31,639 nt of DNA from JAAYCI01 sp964367945 (GTDB lineage Bacteria > Bacillota > Clostridia > Oscillospirales > Ruminococcaceae): the NCBI GenBank assembly GCA_964367945.1, contig CAYIZZ010000013.1:1-31639 (forward strand), in the 5' to 3' direction. Under the pieces are notes generated by a model. It was not told the DNA's origin. It searched no databases and saw only the letters and a list, made by a program, of their open reading frames with translations. This document shows positions 29,649 through 31,639 of the stretch, piece by piece (the first letter of the stretch is position 1; each line of letters opens with the position of its first letter). A program made the translations under genes and the position numbers.

Positions 29649-30583
29649 TTATAAGTGCGACAAGAAGAACCGATATTCCATCTTATTTTGGTGAATGGTT
29701 TATTAACAGGCTGAAAGATGGCTATGTGCTAATCCAAAACCCATACAACAACAATCGCTATTCTAAAGCAATTTTAACTCGTGATGCTGTAGATATGATA
29801 GTTTTTTGGACCAAAAACCCGATGCCGTTTTTAAAGCATCTGCCTACCATAGAAGAGATGGGTTATCCATATTATTTTCAGTTCACCCTCACGCCGTATG
29901 GAAAAGAAACCGAAAAAGCCTTGCCAAATAAAGAAGATCTAATAGATGCATTTATAAGCTTAAGCAAAAAAATAGGCAAAAAAAGAGTTGTGTGGAGATA
30001 TGATCCTATTATAATTTCCGATATTTACACGATAGATTATCATAAAGATCGGTTTTTTCACATGGCGAAAAAACTGTCGAATCATACCGAAAGATGTGTT
30101 ATAAGTTTTGTAGACAGCTATAAAAATGTAACAACTCGTATGGGGAAAGATCCGGCTTACAGCATGACAAAAAACAATATTTTTGCACTAGCTGAAATTT
30201 TCTCAAGCATTGCGAAAGAGTATAATATAGAGCTTTTCACCTGTGCTGAAGCAATAAACTTAAAGCAGTTTGGAATACAGCATGGTGCTTGCATAGATAA
30301 AGCATTGATAGAGCAAATTTTAGGCATGAAAATCAATGCAAAAAAAGATAAAAACCAGCGAAAAGAATGCTACTGCGTAGACAGCATTGATATCGGAACA
30401 TATAACTGCTGTGCAAATGGGTGCAGCTATTGCTATGCGCTGTCAAGTGAAAAATCAGCACTTTTAAACATGGCAAAGCACAACCCAGCCTCCCCTGTTT
30501 TAATCGGAGAAATAAACCCCAGCGCCATCATCACAAACAGAGATTCTTTTAGTGTTATAGAAAGCCAGATGTCTTTATTTTAA
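29645..30583 (+). CDS. DUF1848 family protein with C-terminal radical-SAM-like cysteine motif
   Basis: 312-aa protein opening IISATRRTDIPSYFGEWFIN, the hallmark of DUF1848. Its function is not established. FWTKNP near residue 54, RYDPI near 118 and FTCAE near 198 are further conserved-looking blocks. The C-terminal part holds CYC (Cys242, Cys244) and NCCANGCSYCYA, in which Cys256, Cys260 and Cys263 have the CxxxCxxC spacing of radical SAM [4Fe-4S] sites. That motif is normally near the N terminus of a radical SAM barrel, so its place at the end is odd. The start codon overlaps the adaA stop by 4 bases, giving translational coupling, which ties it to the alkylation response. A radical SAM or Fe-S-dependent DNA repair or modification role is an inference. 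Confidence 0.85.
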   Translation: MIISATRRTDIPSYFGEWFINRLKDGYVLIQNPYNNNRYSKAILTRDAVDMIVFWTKNPMPFLKHLPTIEEMGYPYYFQFTLTPYGKETEKALPNKEDLIDAFISLSKKIGKKRVVWRYDPIIISDIYTIDYHKDRFFHMAKKLSNHTERCVISFVDSYKNVTTRMGKDPAYSMTKNNIFALAEIFSSIAKEYNIELFTCAEAINLKQFGIQHGACIDKALIEQILGMKINAKKDKNQRKECYCVDSIDIGTYNCCANGCSYCYALSSEKSALLNMAKHNPASPVLIGEINPSAIITNRDSFSVIESQMSLF

Positions 30584-30609
30584 ATAAGTATTATAGGCGG
30601 TAAAGCAAG

Positions 30610-31122
30610 ATGAAAATTAGGCAAGAAGAACCAAAAGATTATGCCCAAATCAGAGAAATGGTGAAAGCTGCGTTTAAAGGCGCAGAACATACCGACGGAA
30701 ATGAATACAACTTAGTCGACAAGCTTAGAGCAAGTGATGGCTTTATAAAAGAACTGGCACTAATTGCGCAGGAAAACGAAGAAATTATAGGCCATATTAT
30801 GTTTTCTAAAGCTATTATCGGAGAAAAAACAGGGCTTGCGCTTGCGCCGTTGTCCGTATCGCCCAAAGCGCAAAAAAAGGGCGTCGGGACCGCCCTTATG
30901 AATAAAGCACATGAAGTGGCAAAAGAAATGGGCTATGAATTTTCAGTAGTTTTAGGTAGCGAGAAACATTACCCAAGAGTAGGCTACAAAACAGCAAGCA
31001 CGTTTGGGGTTTTGGCGCCATTTGACGTTCCTGAGGAAAACTTTATGATTATGTTTTTTACTGAAAACATTTCAGAAATCAAAGGCACCGTCGTATATGT
31101 AAAAGAAATATTTGAAGGCTAG
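30610..31122 (+). CDS. GNAT acetyltransferase, YhbS-like
   Basis: Single-domain GNAT N-acetyltransferase of 170 aa. LALAPLSVSPKAQKKGVGTALM contains the acetyl-CoA pyrophosphate loop QKKGVG (Q/R-x-x-G-x-G), here quoted over its strand 4 and helix 3. VVLGSEKHYPRVGYKTA is the characteristic YhbS-family follow-on segment. It lies 26 bases after the DUF1848 stop on the same strand and may be the last gene of that transcription unit. The RBS is weak (GGCGG). The substrate is unknown; I see no direct link to DNA repair. Confidence 0.85.
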   Translation: MKIRQEEPKDYAQIREMVKAAFKGAEHTDGNEYNLVDKLRASDGFIKELALIAQENEEIIGHIMFSKAIIGEKTGLALAPLSVSPKAQKKGVGTALMNKAHEVAKEMGYEFSVVLGSEKHYPRVGYKTASTFGVLAPFDVPEENFMIMFFTENISEIKGTVVYVKEIFEG

Positions 31123-31156
31123 TTTTTTATAACAATAAAATATCAACATTAAAATT

Positions 31157-31195
31157 TATAGCACGCTATTAACGAAAGTTTAATAGCGTGCTATA
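31157..31195. promoter_or_regulatory. 16-bp perfect inverted repeat overlapping the MarR promoter
   Basis: TATAGCACGCTATTAA (31157-31172) and its exact complement (31180-31195) are separated by 7 bases. A -10 TATAAT (31192-31197) and a -35-like TTAACG (31169-31174) with 17-base spacing overlap it. Its position 26 bases before a MarR start suggests an autoregulatory operator. The lack of a T tract argues against a terminator for the GNAT gene. Confidence 0.6.
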
Positions 31196-31220
31196 ATCAT
31201 TCAAGTCGGAGGTGACAACT

Positions 31221-31639
31221 ATGACTGAAGTAAGAATAGGCAAAGTAATAAAATATGTTAGTGCCAGCCTAGAAAAACAAGCAAATAGCTTACTGAAAAA
31301 AGAAGATATAAGTCTTTCTCAAGGTATACTTCTTATATGGCTAAGTGAGGCTTCTAACAAAGAGTTACCCATAAAAGACATCGAAAAAAAGTATGGCACA
31401 GCCCAGTCTACCACTTATGGCATTGTTGCCAGGCTTGAAAGCAAAGGATATGTCGAAAGCTATTCCATCAATAACAAGACAAAAATCGTAAAACTTTGTA
31501 ATGCGGGAGCTTCAAAAATCGACTTTGTAAAAGAATGCGTTTTGCAAAGCGAGAAAGAAATGTTTAAAGGGTTTACCGATGGCGAAAAAGATTTCTTCAT
31601 TTTGCTTTTGGTCTTGCATCTTTGTAGGTATCATAATAT
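31221..31639 (+). CDS. MarR-family transcriptional regulator (3' end outside window)
   Basis: Open frame from ATG 31221, with GGAGG 8 bases upstream, that runs off the window after 139 codons. The winged-helix core is recognisable: LSQGILLIWLSEAS, IKDIEKKYGTAQSTTYGIV as the recognition region, RLESKGYVESYSI, and the wing strand KTKIVKLCNAG. This pattern of a long first helix, HTH and wing matches MarR/SlyA proteins, normally about 140-150 aa, so only a few residues are missing. MarR proteins usually repress their own and adjacent genes until a ligand binds. The large inverted repeat directly upstream is a likely target. Its regulated partner may lie beyond the window. Confidence 0.85.
   Translation, partial: MTEVRIGKVIKYVSASLEKQANSLLKKEDISLSQGILLIWLSEASNKELPIKDIEKKYGTAQSTTYGIVARLESKGYVESYSINNKTKIVKLCNAGASKIDFVKECVLQSEKEMFKGFTDGEKDFFILLLVLHLCRYHN

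Overview
The window looks like chromosomal DNA of a low-to-moderate GC, motile, anaerobic Firmicute, most likely a member of the Clostridia. This rests on the pyruvate formate-lyase (PFL) system with Rex operators, the AGGAGG ribosome binding sites, the many intrinsic terminators with T tracts, the Gram-positive style promoters, and several c-di-GMP and chemotaxis genes. No rRNA, tRNA, phage or CRISPR was seen. A run of 100 Ns (25323-25422) marks an assembly gap inside a tandem repeat.

Layout. 1-1784: DbpA-type DEAD-box helicase. 2086-5718: two membrane c-di-GMP proteins (Cache-GGDEF-EAL and HAMP-GGDEF). 5745-5853: a bidirectional terminator whose loop has been invaded by a 68-bp MITE-like element. 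5865-9078 (minus): fermentative operon with a split PFL (709-aa catalytic core plus separate 81-aa glycyl-radical domain) and its activase. 9079-9690: redox control region with one Rex operator for pfl and a 63-bp tandem duplication of Rex operator plus promoter ahead of an iron-type alcohol dehydrogenase (9691-10908). 11112-11822: DUF2975 membrane protein and small HTH regulator pair. 11868-12389: GNAT acetyltransferase broken by a TGG-to-TAG change. 12490-14352 (minus): PfkB sugar kinase and class II aldolase, adjacent to a GAF-PAS-GGDEF protein (minus) and a Cache chemoreceptor (plus). 18459-25064: LysR regulator divergent from a sugar operon of a GPH symporter, a split transketolase, an MFS transporter and an SDR dehydrogenase. 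25144-25442: tandem terminator-bearing repeats with the gap. 25441-27488: flavin reductase and a dual HD / HD-GYP phosphodiesterase. 27710-27985: small three-helix PQ-loop-like protein. 28294-31122: alkylation-damage group (AlkD, AdaA-like, a DUF1848 protein with a C-terminal radical-SAM-like cysteine motif, GNAT). 31221-end: MarR regulator, cut by the window edge.

How it fits together. The PFL operon and alcohol dehydrogenase form an NADH-responsive fermentation module under probable Rex control: formate/acetyl-CoA production on one side and NADH-consuming alcohol formation on the other. The kinase/aldolase pair and the LysR-linked transketolase operon look like two carbohydrate catabolic units whose substrates cannot be read from sequence. 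Four c-di-GMP turnover proteins and a chemoreceptor suggest a lifestyle that switches between motility and attachment. The most unusual items are the split PFL, the duplicated Rex promoter, the MITE inside a terminator loop, and DUF1848 translationally coupled to an Ada-type regulator.
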